A stretch of 64,000 nucleotides of DNA from Streptomyces iakyrus (GTDB lineage Bacteria; Actinomycetota; Actinomycetes; Streptomycetales; Streptomycetaceae). Made by a program: the position numbers and the translations under genes. Below the pieces are notes generated by a model. It had not been told where the DNA came from. It was given only the letters and a program-made list of their open reading frames with translations, and made no database searches. This document shows, one piece after another, positions 1 to 8,243 of the stretch. The stretch is taken from contig NZ_JNXI01000003.1 of NCBI RefSeq assembly GCF_000717055.1, positions 372,001 through 436,000 of the forward strand, given 5' to 3'. Each line of letters begins with the position of its first letter. Within the stretch, counting starts at the first letter, position 1.

Positions 1-372
1 AACGACGGCGTCGACGATCCCCTGGACCGGGGCTGGTCCCCTCCCGAGCGGCCCTGGGCCGTCGAGCACCTCGGTGTGACGGCGGCCGAGCGGCAGCGGG
101 GCGAGACGCTGGACCAGCGCCTCTCCGAGGAGCTGCCGGAAGCCACCGCCCCGGACGGTGACGGCCTCGGTGACTGCGACGGCACCGACGGGGAACTCCT
201 GGACAACGAGGTCGGCGCCGCGCGCTCCGGCCGGCTCGTGGCACCCGACGAGGGCGCCCACGAGGACGAGGAGGAGGCACTGGTCGCCATGGACGTGGGC
301 ATCGACGGCGCCGCGGCCTCGGCCGAGGAGGCCGCCGTGCACATCGTCGACGAGGACACCCTGTCCGGCTGA
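1..372 (+). CDS. DUF5709 family protein, 5' end outside window
   Basis: The open frame runs in from the window edge, so only the last 123 codons are seen. The visible part begins with a Gly/Val/Asp-rich stretch followed by [11 protein letters not shown], which matches the Streptomyces DUF5709 family of acidic, soluble, uncharacterised proteins. The remainder is rich in Asp and Glu ([27 protein letters not shown]) and ends in VDEDTLSG. There is no membrane segment or catalytic motif. The stop lies 35 bp before the L31 gene on the same strand, so the two may be co-transcribed. The function is unknown. The family call is from recall of the conserved WSPPERPW and EEALVAMD patterns. Confidence 0.75.
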   Translation, partial: NDGVDDPLDRGWSPPERPWAVEHLGVTAAERQRGETLDQRLSEELPEATAPDGDGLGDCDGTDGELLDNEVGAARSGRLVAPDEGAHEDEEEALVAMDVGIDGAAASAEEAAVHIVDEDTLSG

Positions 373-407
373 CCGCGAGCCCGTCCCGAGCCGTTGGAGG
401 AGCATCC

Positions 408-653
408 ATGCAGCAGGACAAGCACCCCGACTACCAGCCCGTCGTCTTCCGTGACCGCGCCGCCGGGTACGCGTTCCTCACCCGGTCCACCGCGACCAGC
501 GACCAGACCATCGAGTGGGACGACGGCGAGACCTACCCGGTCGTGGACGTGGAGATCTCCTCCGAGAGCCACCCCTTCTACACGGGCAAGGCCCGCACGG
601 TGGACTCGGAGGGCCGGGTCGCCGCCTTCGAGCGGCGCTTCGGCGGCGGCTGA
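408..653 (+). CDS. rpmE2: 50S ribosomal protein L31 type B (zinc-independent)
   Basis: This 81-residue protein starts [16 protein letters not shown] and contains [26 protein letters not shown], the signature of type B (C-minus) ribosomal protein L31. It has no cysteines, so it lacks the zinc-binding CxxC pairs of the primary L31. In bacteria with both forms, the C-minus paralogue replaces zinc-containing L31 on the large subunit when zinc is scarce. A GGAGGAG ribosome-binding site sits about 8 bp before the ATG. Streptomyces copies of this type are often under Zur control, but I see no clear Zur palindrome in the 35 bp upstream, so expression may depend on the upstream gene. Length is normal for the family. 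Confidence 0.95.
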   Translation: MQQDKHPDYQPVVFRDRAAGYAFLTRSTATSDQTIEWDDGETYPVVDVEISSESHPFYTGKARTVDSEGRVAAFERRFGGG

Positions 654-667
654 GGCATCTGCGGCAC

Positions 668-699
668 CGGCCGCGCTCAGATGACGTTGAGCGCGGCCG
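668..699. terminator. Bidirectional hairpin terminator
   Basis: A perfect 12-bp inverted repeat (CGGCCGCGCTCA at 668-679 and its complement at 688-699) encloses an 8-nt loop. It lies between the convergent rpmE2 and the minus-strand membrane hydrolase, and the hydrolase stop codon (677-679) lies inside the left arm. There is no U-tract, which is usual for Streptomyces hairpin terminators. Confidence 0.7.
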
Positions 700-1489
700 C
701 GCAGCCCACCCCGCCGAGCAGCATGAACACCGGCATCAGCACCTTGAGCTCGACCCAGCTGCCCGCCCGGAACCGCATGGCCTTGGGCGGCCCGATCGGG
801 TACCAGCGCTTACGGCCGACCGGGATGGGCCACAGGATCGGGCAGCCGGACACCGTGAGCGCGTCCCCGATGTCGTGCACGATCGCGCCCAGCACCACCG
901 GCAGTCCCAGCCACAGGTACTCCTGGCCCGGCGCCGTGAACAGCCAGTCCGCGCCGTTGCCGGGCTTGTCCAGCACGCCCGCGAGGATCCACGCGGTGGT
1001 CGCCGCCAGCAGCCACACCAGGACCTCGCTGCTGGAGCCGCGCGTCGCCCGCCACAGCAGGCCCTCGATGGCCAGGACCATGTGCACGAAGAGGATCGCG
1101 AGCACGCCCCAGCGGTCGCTGGTGATCGCCACCGCCGAGGTGCCCGCTCCGATCAGCACCGCCCACAGCCAGGTGTGCGTGAGAGTGCGGTGCCCGCCGG
1201 AGCGGCGCGGGTCGCCCTGCTTCTTGGTGGCCTTGTAGACGGCGTACGACAGCTTGTCGACGATCTCGCACAGCCAGCGTGACAGCGGTCCGAAGGACCG
1301 GGAGATGGTGGCCGCCTTGTGGTCGAGGTCGGGGGCGAGGGCGGCTCCGGCGCAGATCAGGGCGCCGACGAAGAGGACCGGCCAGGGCATCGGGTGTCCG
1401 GCCGCCGCGGCGGCCGCACCGACGCCGAGCCAGGCGGCGGCTCCCGACAGTGAGTGTGCTGGTCCCATCATGGCCGCTGCCCGCCCCAT
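677..1489 (-). CDS. Membrane metal-dependent hydrolase (YdjM/DUF457 family)
   Basis: This is a multi-pass membrane protein of about 270 residues. The sequence ALAPDLDHKAATISRSFGPLSRW carries the PDLDH metal-ligand motif, GHRTLTHTWL is the second His cluster, and VLGAIVHDIGDALTVSGCPILWP the third; together they define the YdjM/DUF457 metal-dependent hydrolase family. Hydrophobic segments between the motifs suggest four to five membrane spans, with the metal site at the membrane face. The substrate is unknown for the family. A longer frame reaches 1588, but the extra N-terminus is low-quality and polar; I prefer the ATG at 1489, preceded by AGGAC, or the ATG pair at 1468-1471. The gene is divergent from the helicase gene and converges on rpmE2. 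Confidence 0.85.
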   Translation of the reverse strand: MGRAAAMMGPAHSLSGAAAWLGVGAAAAAAGHPMPWPVLFVGALICAGAALAPDLDHKAATISRSFGPLSRWLCEIVDKLSYAVYKATKKQGDPRRSGGHRTLTHTWLWAVLIGAGTSAVAITSDRWGVLAILFVHMVLAIEGLLWRATRGSSSEVLVWLLAATTAWILAGVLDKPGNGADWLFTAPGQEYLWLGLPVVLGAIVHDIGDALTVSGCPILWPIPVGRKRWYPIGPPKAMRFRAGSWVELKVLMPVFMLLGGVGCAAALNVI

Positions 1490-1608
1490 TCGTCCTGTGC
1501 CGCTGTCCAGTTGACCGGGCGCGCTGACGTCCCGTCGGCGCCCCAGCGTAGCGTTCGTGATCTTCGAGCCCGCAGCCGATTCCCGCATCGGGCAACGGGC
1601 CAGGCAAG

Positions 1609-4131
1609 ATGGGGGGCGTGACCCTCATCGATCAGCTGCCGCGGACCCCCGACCCCGATGCCTTGTACGAAGCCTTCGAGTCGTGGGCCGGCGAGCGGGG
1701 TCTCACGCTCTACCCCCACCAGGAGGAGGCGCTGATCGAGGTGGTCTCCGGCGCGAACGTGATCGTCTCGACGCCCACCGGCTCCGGCAAGAGCATGATC
1801 GCGGCGGGCGCGCACTTCGCGGCCCTGGCCCGGGACGAGGTCACCTTCTACACGGCCCCGATCAAGGCGCTGGTGTCGGAGAAGTTCTTCGAGCTGTGCA
1901 AGATCTTCGGCACCGAGAACGTCGGCATGCTCACCGGCGACGCCTCCGTCAACGCCGACGCCCCCGTCATCTGCTGCACCGCCGAGGTGCTGGCGTCGAT
2001 CGCGCTGCGCGACGGCAAGGACGCCGACGTCGGCCAGGTCGTGATGGACGAGTTCCACTTCTACGCGGAGGGCGACCGCGGCTGGGCCTGGCAGATCCCG
2101 ATCCTGGAACTGCCGCAGGCGCAGTTCGTACTGATGTCGGCGACGCTCGGCGACGTCTCCTTCTTCGAGAAGGACCTCACCCGCCGCACGAACCGCCCGA
2201 CCGCGGTGGTCCGCTCGGCGACCCGGCCGGTGCCGCTCTCCTACGAGTACCGGTACACCCCGCTCACCGAGACGCTCACCGACCTGCTGGCAGCGCGGCA
2301 GGCGCCCGTCTACATTGTGCACTTCACCCAGGCGCAGGCCGTGGAGCGGGCGCAGGCGCTGATGAGCATCAACATGTGCTCGAAGGACGAGAAGGAGCAG
2401 ATCGCCGAGCTGATCGGCAACTTCCGCTTCACCACCAAGTTCGGCCGCAACCTCTCCCGTTACGTCCGGCACGGCATCGGCGTCCACCACGCCGGCATGC
2501 TGCCCAAGTACCGGCGTCTGGTGGAGAAGCTCGCGCAGGCCGGTCTGCTGAAGGTCATCTGCGGCACGGACACCCTCGGCGTGGGTGTCAACGTCCCCAT
2601 CCGCACCGTGCTGTTCACCGCCCTCACCAAGTACGACGGCACCCGTGTACGCACCCTGCGCGCCCGGGAGTTCCATCAGATCGCGGGTAGGGCCGGACGG
2701 GCCGGTTACGACACGGAGGGCTTCGTCGTCGCGCAGGCGCCCGAGCACGTCGTGGAGAACGAGAAGGCCCTCGCCAAGGCCGGCGACGACCCGAAGAAGC
2801 GCCGCAAGGTCGTCCGCAAGAAGGCCCCGGAGGGCTTCGTCGCCTGGTCGGAGCAGACCTTCGAGAAGCTCATCGGCTCCGAGCCGGAGCCGCTGACCTC
2901 CCGGTTCCGGGTGACACACACGATGCTGCTGTCGGTGATCGCCCGCCCCGGCAACGCCTTCGAGGCGATGCGGCGGCTGCTGGAGGACAACCACGAGCCG
3001 CGCAAGCAGCAGTTGCGGCACATCCGCCGGGCCATCGCTATCTACCGGTCCCTGCTGGACGGCGGCATCGTCGAGAAGCTCGACGAGCCGGACGCAACCG
3101 GCCGCATCGTCCGCCTCACCGTCGATCTCCAGCAGGACTTCGCGCTCAACCAGCCGCTGTCCACCTTCGCGCTCGCCGCGTTCGAACTGCTCGACCCCGA
3201 ATCGCCTTCGTACGCGCTCGACATGGTGTCCGTGGTGGAGTCCACGCTCGACGACCCCCGGCAGATCCTCGCCGCCCAGCAGAACAAGGCGCGCGGCGAG
3301 GCCGTGGCCCAGATGAAGGCCGACGGCGTCGAGTACGAGGAGCGCATGGAGCGCCTCCAGGACATCACGTACCCCAAGCCGCTGGAGGAGCTGCTCTTCC
3401 ACGCGTACAACACGTACCGCAAGAGCCACCCCTGGGTCGGCGACCATCCGCTCTCGCCGAAGTCGGTCATCCGCGACATGTACGAGCGGGCGCTGTCCTT
3501 CACCGAGCTGGTGTCCCACTACGAACTGGCGCGCACCGAGGGCATCGTGCTGCGCTATCTCGCCAGCGCCTACAAGGCCCTGGACCACACCGTCCCGGAC
3601 GACCTCAAGTCCGAGGACCTCCAGGATCTGATCGCCTGGCTGGGCGAGATGGTGCGCCAGGTCGACTCCAGCCTGCTGGACGAGTGGGAGCAGCTGGCCA
3701 ACCCGGCGGAGATGACCGCTGAGGAGGCCCAGGAGAAGGCCGACGAGGTCAAGCCGGTCACCGCCAACGCCCGTGCCTTCCGCGTCCTGGTCCGCAACGC
3801 CATGTTCCGCCGCGTGGAACTGGCCGCCCTCGACCAGGTCGGCGAACTGGGCGAGATGGACGGGGAGTCCGGCTGGGACGCCGACGCCTGGGGCGAGGCG
3901 ATGGACAAGTACTGGGACGAGTACGAGGATCTCGGCACCGGACCCGACGCCCGCGGCCCCAAGCTGCTGCTCATCGAGGAGGAGCCGGAGAACGCCCTGT
4001 GGCGGGTCCGGCAGATCTTCCACGACCCGAACGGCGACCACGACTGGGGCATCAGCGCGGAGGTCGACCTCACGGCCTCGGACGCGGAGGGCCGCGCGAT
4101 CGTCCGCGTCACCGACGTCGGCCAGCTGTGA
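1609..4131 (+). CDS. Ski2-like DEAD/DEAH-box helicase with DUF3516
   Basis: The 840-residue protein has the full superfamily 2 helicase motif set: Q-like YPHQEEAL, motif I TPTGSGKS (residues 55-62), Ia APIKALVSEK, II DEFH (147-150), III SATLGD (about 177), V TDTLGVGVNVPIRTV and VI HQIAGRAGRAGYD (about 356). The spacing and motif VI resemble the Ski2/Mtr4-like group. The C-terminal half (residues 400-840) is the actinobacterial DUF3516 extension, with no recognisable nuclease. It probably unwinds RNA or structured nucleic acid in an ATP-dependent way, perhaps in RNA turnover or ribosome work; that role is inferred. The start is ambiguous: ATG at 1609 or GTG at 1618 (giving MTLIDQLP). A TAGCGT -10-like box lies near 1547. 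Confidence 0.9.
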   Translation: MGGVTLIDQLPRTPDPDALYEAFESWAGERGLTLYPHQEEALIEVVSGANVIVSTPTGSGKSMIAAGAHFAALARDEVTFYTAPIKALVSEKFFELCKIFGTENVGMLTGDASVNADAPVICCTAEVLASIALRDGKDADVGQVVMDEFHFYAEGDRGWAWQIPILELPQAQFVLMSATLGDVSFFEKDLTRRTNRPTAVVRSATRPVPLSYEYRYTPLTETLTDLLAARQAPVYIVHFTQAQAVERAQALMSINMCSKDEKEQIAELIGNFRFTTKFGRNLSRYVRHGIGVHHAGMLPKYRRLVEKLAQAGLLKVICGTDTLGVGVNVPIRTVLFTALTKYDGTRVRTLRAREFHQIAGRAGRAGYDTEGFVVAQAPEHVVENEKALAKAGDDPKKRRKVVRKKAPEGFVAWSEQTFEKLIGSEPEPLTSRFRVTHTMLLSVIARPGNAFEAMRRLLEDNHEPRKQQLRHIRRAIAIYRSLLDGGIVEKLDEPDATGRIVRLTVDLQQDFALNQPLSTFALAAFELLDPESPSYALDMVSVVESTLDDPRQILAAQQNKARGEAVAQMKADGVEYEERMERLQDITYPKPLEELLFHAYNTYRKSHPWVGDHPLSPKSVIRDMYERALSFTELVSHYELARTEGIVLRYLASAYKALDHTVPDDLKSEDLQDLIAWLGEMVRQVDSSLLDEWEQLANPAEMTAEEAQEKADEVKPVTANARAFRVLVRNAMFRRVELAALDQVGELGEMDGESGWDADAWGEAMDKYWDEYEDLGTGPDARGPKLLLIEEEPENALWRVRQIFHDPNGDHDWGISAEVDLTASDAEGRAIVRVTDVGQL

Positions 4132-4168
4132 CGGGCCGGGCAGCAGCGAGCACAGGAGAATCCCACCC

Positions 4169-5041
4169 ATGACGACGAACCCGGCCGAGAGGCTCGTCGA
4201 CCTGCTCGACCTGGAGCAGATCGAGGTCAACATCTTCCGCGGCCGCAGCCCGCAGGAGTCCCTGCAGCGGGTCTTCGGCGGGCAGGTGGCCGGGCAGGCC
4301 CTGGTCGCCGCCGGCCGCACCACGGAGGGCGACCGTCCCGTGCACTCGCTGCACGCGTACTTCCTGCGCCCCGGCCGGCCGGGCGTGCCGATCGTGTACC
4401 AGGTCGAGCATGTGCGCGACGGACGGTCGTTCACCACCCGCCGGGTCACGGCCGTGCAGCAGGGCCGCACGATCTTCAATCTCACCGCCTCCTTCCACAA
4501 GCCGGAGGAGGGCAGCTTCGAGCACCAGCTGCCGCCCGCCCGCAAGGTCCCGGACCCGGAGTCCCTTCCCACCGTCACGGACGAGATCCGCGAGCACCTG
4601 GGCGCGCTGCCCGAGCAGCTGGAGCGGATGGCCCGCCGCCAGCCCTTCGACATCCGTTACGTCGACCGCCTGCGCTGGACCGCCGAGGAGGCCCGGGACG
4701 CCGAGCCGCGCAGCGCCGTGTGGATGCGCGCGGTGGGGCCGCTCGGCGACGACCCGCTCGTGCACACCTGCGCCCTCACCTACGCCAGCGACATGACCCT
4801 CCTGGACGCCGTCCGCATCCCCGTCGAGCCGCTGTGGGGCCCGCGCGGCTTCGACATGGCGTCGCTCGACCACGCGATGTGGTTCCACCGTCCCTTCCGG
4901 GCGGACGACTGGCTCCTCTACGACCAGGAGTCGCCGATCGCGGTCGGCGGCCGGGGTCTGGCCCGGGGCCGGATCTACGACCGTGAGGGCCGGCTGGTCG
5001 TGTCCGTGGTGCAGGAGGGCCTCTTCCGGAAGCTGGGCTGA
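4169..5041 (+). CDS. tesB: Acyl-CoA thioesterase II
   Basis: This 290-residue protein hydrolyses acyl-CoA to free fatty acid and CoA. It shows the double hot-dog TesB pattern: N-terminal RVFGGQVAGQALVAAGRT, HSLHAYFLRPGRPGVPIVYQVEHVRDGRSFTTRRVTAVQQG, and C-terminal DMTLLDAVRIPV and SLDHAMWFHRPFRADDWLLYDQESP, which includes the conserved catalytic Asp region in SLDHAMWFH. Length is typical. The ATG is preceded by a CAGGAG ribosome-binding site, and the gene begins 37 bp after the helicase stop, so co-transcription is likely. The physiological acyl chain cannot be told from sequence. Confidence 0.95.
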   Translation: MTTNPAERLVDLLDLEQIEVNIFRGRSPQESLQRVFGGQVAGQALVAAGRTTEGDRPVHSLHAYFLRPGRPGVPIVYQVEHVRDGRSFTTRRVTAVQQGRTIFNLTASFHKPEEGSFEHQLPPARKVPDPESLPTVTDEIREHLGALPEQLERMARRQPFDIRYVDRLRWTAEEARDAEPRSAVWMRAVGPLGDDPLVHTCALTYASDMTLLDAVRIPVEPLWGPRGFDMASLDHAMWFHRPFRADDWLLYDQESPIAVGGRGLARGRIYDREGRLVVSVVQEGLFRKLG

Positions 5042-5150
5042 CCCGGCTGTCCGCCGACCGGGGCGGTGACCGGGGCGACGATCGGGGGCCGCTGGCTGGG
5101 GGCCCGGTGCGCCGGGGTTCCGATCGCGCCTCCGACCGGATCCGGCGACC

Positions 5151-6104
5151 ATGGCAGAAGCAGGCACTGCCGACGCCGCACGCCCGCCGATCCGGGAGGT
5201 GGCCACGCTGCACACCGTGCTCCCCGTTGTGTTCGCGATCTGCGCGGCCTTCAGCAACGCCGTGGCGACCGTGCTGCAGCGCAAGGCGGCGCTCACCGTG
5301 CCCGCGTCCCAGGGGCTGCGGGCCGGTCTGATCGTCGATCTGCTGCGCCGCCCCGTCTGGCTGGCCGGCATCCTCGCCGTGATCGGTGCCGCCGTCTGCC
5401 AGGCGCTGGCGCTGGCCACCGGCCCGCTGACGATCGTGCAGCCGTTGTTCGTGCTGGAGCTGCCGCTCACCCTCATCGTGGCGTCCCTGTTGATGCACCG
5501 GCACCTGCCGGGCACGGGCTGGCTGGCCGTGACCGTGGTGGTGGCAGGCCTGGCGGTCGCGCTCGCCGCTGCCGCCCCCGCCGGGAACCGTACGCATGTG
5601 GCACTGGACCGCTGGATCCCCGCGCTCGCCGTGTGCGCGGGGGCGGTCGTCGCCCTGGCTCTCGCCGCCCTCCGGCGCCCGGAGGGCCGGGCCCGGGCCG
5701 CCTGCCTGGGAGCCGCGACGGCGATCAGCTATGCGGTGACCGCCGCACTGATGAAGGCCGCCACCCACATCCTCGACGATCAGGGCCTGGTGGGCTTTCT
5801 CACCGCCTGGCAGACCTACGCCTTCGCCGCCACCGGCGTGTGCGCCCTGTTCCTGCTGGAGAACGCCATGCAGGCCGGTCCGCTCGTCGCCTCGCAGCCC
5901 GCGCTCACCCTCGGCGACGCCCTGGTGAGCCTCGCCCTCGGCATCACCCTGTACGAGGAGACCATCCGCTCCGGGTGGTGGCTGGTGCCCCAGTTGTTCG
6001 GTGTCGCGCTGATCGCCGCGGGGGTTCTCGCACTGGCGCGGATTCCGTTCACGCAGTCGCTGGTGGCCCCGGACGAGGAACGCGAGGCCGCGGCGGCACC
6101 CTGA
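5151..6104 (+). CDS. DMT-family membrane transporter
   Basis: The 317-residue protein consists almost entirely of hydrophobic segments separated by short Arg-rich loops, about nine or ten spans, with the internal duplication typical of the drug/metabolite transporter superfamily (for example GILAVIGAAVCQALALATGPLTIVQPLFVLELPLTLIVA in the first half and AGPLVASQPALTLGDALVSLALGITLYEE in the second). Such proteins export small metabolites or cations. The hydrophilic termini are short and there are no fused domains. It starts 109 bp after tesB and ends 16 bp before an SDR gene on the same strand. No substrate can be assigned. The GTGGCC-rich leader shows no clear regulatory element. Confidence 0.85.
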   Translation: MAEAGTADAARPPIREVATLHTVLPVVFAICAAFSNAVATVLQRKAALTVPASQGLRAGLIVDLLRRPVWLAGILAVIGAAVCQALALATGPLTIVQPLFVLELPLTLIVASLLMHRHLPGTGWLAVTVVVAGLAVALAAAAPAGNRTHVALDRWIPALAVCAGAVVALALAALRRPEGRARAACLGAATAISYAVTAALMKAATHILDDQGLVGFLTAWQTYAFAATGVCALFLLENAMQAGPLVASQPALTLGDALVSLALGITLYEETIRSGWWLVPQLFGVALIAAGVLALARIPFTQSLVAPDEEREAAAAP

Positions 6105-6120
6105 GCGAAGGAGGTCCGCC

Positions 6121-6869
6121 ATGGGACGTCTCGGCGAGCGGGTGGCGATCGTCACCGGAGGGGCCGGAGGCATCGGAAGCGCGGTGGCACGGGCCCTGGC
6201 GGCCGAGGGTGCCTCCGTCGTGATCGCCGACGTCCGGGACGCCGAGGGGACGGGCCTCGCCGCTGACCTCGGGCACCCGGCCCGCTTCGTACACCTGGAC
6301 GTCACCAGCGAGGACGACTGGCAGCGGGTACTGGCTGACACGGAGCGGGAGCTGGGCCCGGTCTCGGTCCTCGCCAACATCGCGGGCATCATCGACTGGG
6401 GCCCGATGGAGGAGCAGGGCCCCGCGGCCTTCCGGCGGGTCGTCGACGTCAACCTGACGGGTGTCTGGCTGGGCATGCGCGCGGTCGCACCGTCGCTGCG
6501 CCGGGCGGGGGGCGGCGTCATCGTCAACATGTCCTCTCTGGCAGGGCTGACCGCCTACGCCGGTGTCGGCGCGTACGCGGCGAGCAAGTGGGGGTTGCGC
6601 GGACTGACCAGGGCCGCCGCGCTGGAACCGGCGCCCGACGGGGTCCGGGTCTGCTCCGTCCATCCCGGTGCCATCCGCACCCGGATGACGGCCGGCTTCG
6701 GCGACGCCTACACGGCGGGGCAGCCCATCCCCCGGTTCGGGGAACCGGAGGAGGTCGCCCGCATGGTCCTCTTCATCGTCATGGACGCGACTTCTCGACG
6801 GGCAGTGCGTTCATCGTGGACGGCGGCATCCTGGCCGGGGCGCCGGCCGTCCTGACTCCGGACGAATGA
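6121..6869 (+). CDS. SDR-family oxidoreductase with C-terminal frameshift
   Basis: This is a classical short-chain dehydrogenase/reductase. It has the nucleotide-binding TGGAGGIGSAVA near residue 12, NIAGI, a catalytic Ser in NMSSLAG, and YAASK as the catalytic Tyr-Lys pair. It most likely catalyses NAD(P)H-dependent alcohol/ketone conversion, with unknown substrate. The raw frame ends at 6855 with an Arg/Ser-rich nonsense tail after MVLFIVMDAT. The expected family ending FSTGSAFIVDGGILAGAP is encoded one frame over and ends at 6869. Restoring one T near 6792 (TTT read as TT) rejoins both parts into a 249-residue protein. A strong AAGGAGG ribosome-binding site precedes the ATG. It is either a recent frameshift mutation or a sequencing error. 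Confidence 0.85.
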
Positions 6870-6976
6870 GCCGCCGGAAGGCCCTGTGACCGGGCCGTCC
6901 CGGCGACGGGGCCGCCCGGCGACCGGGCCGCCGAGTCTCCGGCGGGCGGCCCAGTTGTCCGGCCGGTCCGCTCCGG

Positions 6977-7762
6977 TCATCCGTCCGGCTGGCACCGGGG
7001 GCACCACACCGTGCCCCGACCGGCCATACGGGACCTGCGCAGACCGGTGCCGCAGCGCGGGCACCTCGGGTCCCGGTCGTCCCGGTGGCCGGTGAGCCAG
7101 GTGTCACGCGGGGGCACGCAGCCGGCGGTGACGGAGGAGCGCAAAGTGCGCCGCATCTCGCTGAAGAGACGCCGGCGGTCCTCCAGGGTCAGGTCCTGCG
7201 CCCCTAGGTCGGGGCGCAGCCGGGCCCGCCACAGGATCTCGTCGGCGAGCAGATTGCCGAGGCCGGCGAGAACGGACTGGTCGGTGAGGGCGGTCTTGAG
7301 ATGCCCGCGGCGCGATGAGAGCACCTCCTCGAACTCCGCACGGTCCACCGCCAGGGCGTCGGGCCCCTGCCGCCGCAGCAGCCGCTCCACATCGGACTCG
7401 TCGTGGGCCAGCCAGAGTCCCTGCAGCTTGCGCTGGTCACGGAAGCGCAACTGGCGACCGGCACCCAGGGTGAAGAGGGCTCGGTCGTGAGCCTCGACGG
7501 GGTCATCGGCCTGCCCGCACACCAGCCGCCCCGTCATGCCGAAGTGCAGTACGAGGATGGGGCCGCCGGTGCGGGCCAGCAACCACTTGCCGTGCCGCTG
7601 CGGCGCGCCGAACCGCCGCCCCTCCAGCGCGTCCCGCAGTCCCCCGGCGTCGACCCCGTGCAGGACGCCCGGGTCCCGCACATCGACGCGCCGGATGACA
7701 CGTCCCTGCGCACAGGACTGGAGCACCTGCCGGAAGCCCTCGACGTCGGGGAGCTCGGGCAC
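6977..7762 (-). CDS. Fpg/Nei family DNA glycosylase
   Basis: The 261-residue protein begins MPELPDVEGFRQ, where Pro2 and Glu3 form the catalytic N-terminus of formamidopyrimidine/endonuclease VIII glycosylases. It has GKWLLA (the conserved Lys region), LHFGMTGRL, the helix-two-turn-helix segment QSVLAGLGNLLADEILWRARLRP, and a C-terminal zinc finger with CPRC at about residue 235 and CPRC again at about 255. It excises oxidised bases and nicks the abasic site. Streptomyces carry several paralogues; this one is divergent enough that I do not choose between MutM and Nei. It converges on the SDR gene. The VOC gene ends 11 bp upstream on the same strand, so the two may form an operon. Confidence 0.93.
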   Translation of the reverse strand: MPELPDVEGFRQVLQSCAQGRVIRRVDVRDPGVLHGVDAGGLRDALEGRRFGAPQRHGKWLLARTGGPILVLHFGMTGRLVCGQADDPVEAHDRALFTLGAGRQLRFRDQRKLQGLWLAHDESDVERLLRRQGPDALAVDRAEFEEVLSSRRGHLKTALTDQSVLAGLGNLLADEILWRARLRPDLGAQDLTLEDRRRLFSEMRRTLRSSVTAGCVPPRDTWLTGHRDDRDPRCPRCGTGLRRSRMAGRGTVWCPRCQPDG

Positions 7763-7772
7763 GGTCGGTGGG

Positions 7773-8144
7773 TCAGGATTCCTGGAGGACGGACAGCACG
7801 TTCCCCGCGGGGTCGGTGAACCAGGCGATCAGCGGGCCGCCGCCGCGGAAGATGCCCTTGTCGTCCGTCTTGAGGTGCTCGTAGCGCTCGAAGCGCACCC
7901 CTTTCCCTGCCAGCTCGTCGACCGCGGCCTCGATGTCGTCGACCGGGAAGTTGAGGATGGTGAACGTGGCCGGCGTGTGGTCCGGCTTGGGGTAGACCAG
8001 GGTGTCCCGGTCACCCGCGAGGTGCAGGATCAGCATCCCGTTCTCCTCCGACACCCGGAGCCCGAGCGTGTCCGCGTAGAACGCCCTGGCCGCCTCGATG
8101 TCGTCCACCGAGAACCCGCTGAACGCCTTCGTCGTACCGAACAT
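7773..8144 (-). CDS. VOC-family (glyoxalase-fold) protein
   Basis: The 123-residue protein has the paired beta-alpha-beta-beta-beta units of the vicinal oxygen chelate fold. The first is [24 protein letters not shown] and the second is [24 protein letters not shown], and it ends in [14 protein letters not shown], the usual DPxGN signature. Single-module VOC proteins of this size act as dimers in metal-dependent isomerase or lyase reactions, or as resistance proteins. Metal ligands are not clearly complete here, so activity is uncertain. The ATG is preceded by CGGGAGGCGATC, a good ribosome-binding site. It lies directly upstream of the glycosylase gene. Confidence 0.9.
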   Translation of the reverse strand: MFGTTKAFSGFSVDDIEAARAFYADTLGLRVSEENGMLILHLAGDRDTLVYPKPDHTPATFTILNFPVDDIEAAVDELAGKGVRFERYEHLKTDDKGIFRGGGPLIAWFTDPAGNVLSVLQES

Positions 8145-8243
8145 GATCGCCTCCCGGGGACAGTCTCCTCAGGGGAGGACCCGGGCGCATCCGGAAACTC
8201 ATCGGTCAGCGGGCCCACCAGCGGTGATGCCGTGCCGCGGGGG

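Noticed and set aside
1468..4653. Long minus-strand open frame (over 1000 codons) opposite the helicase and thioesterase
   Set aside because: It is the mirror of plus-strand genes with full helicase and TesB motifs; high-GC Streptomyces DNA gives long shadow frames. No ribosome-binding site or known domains.
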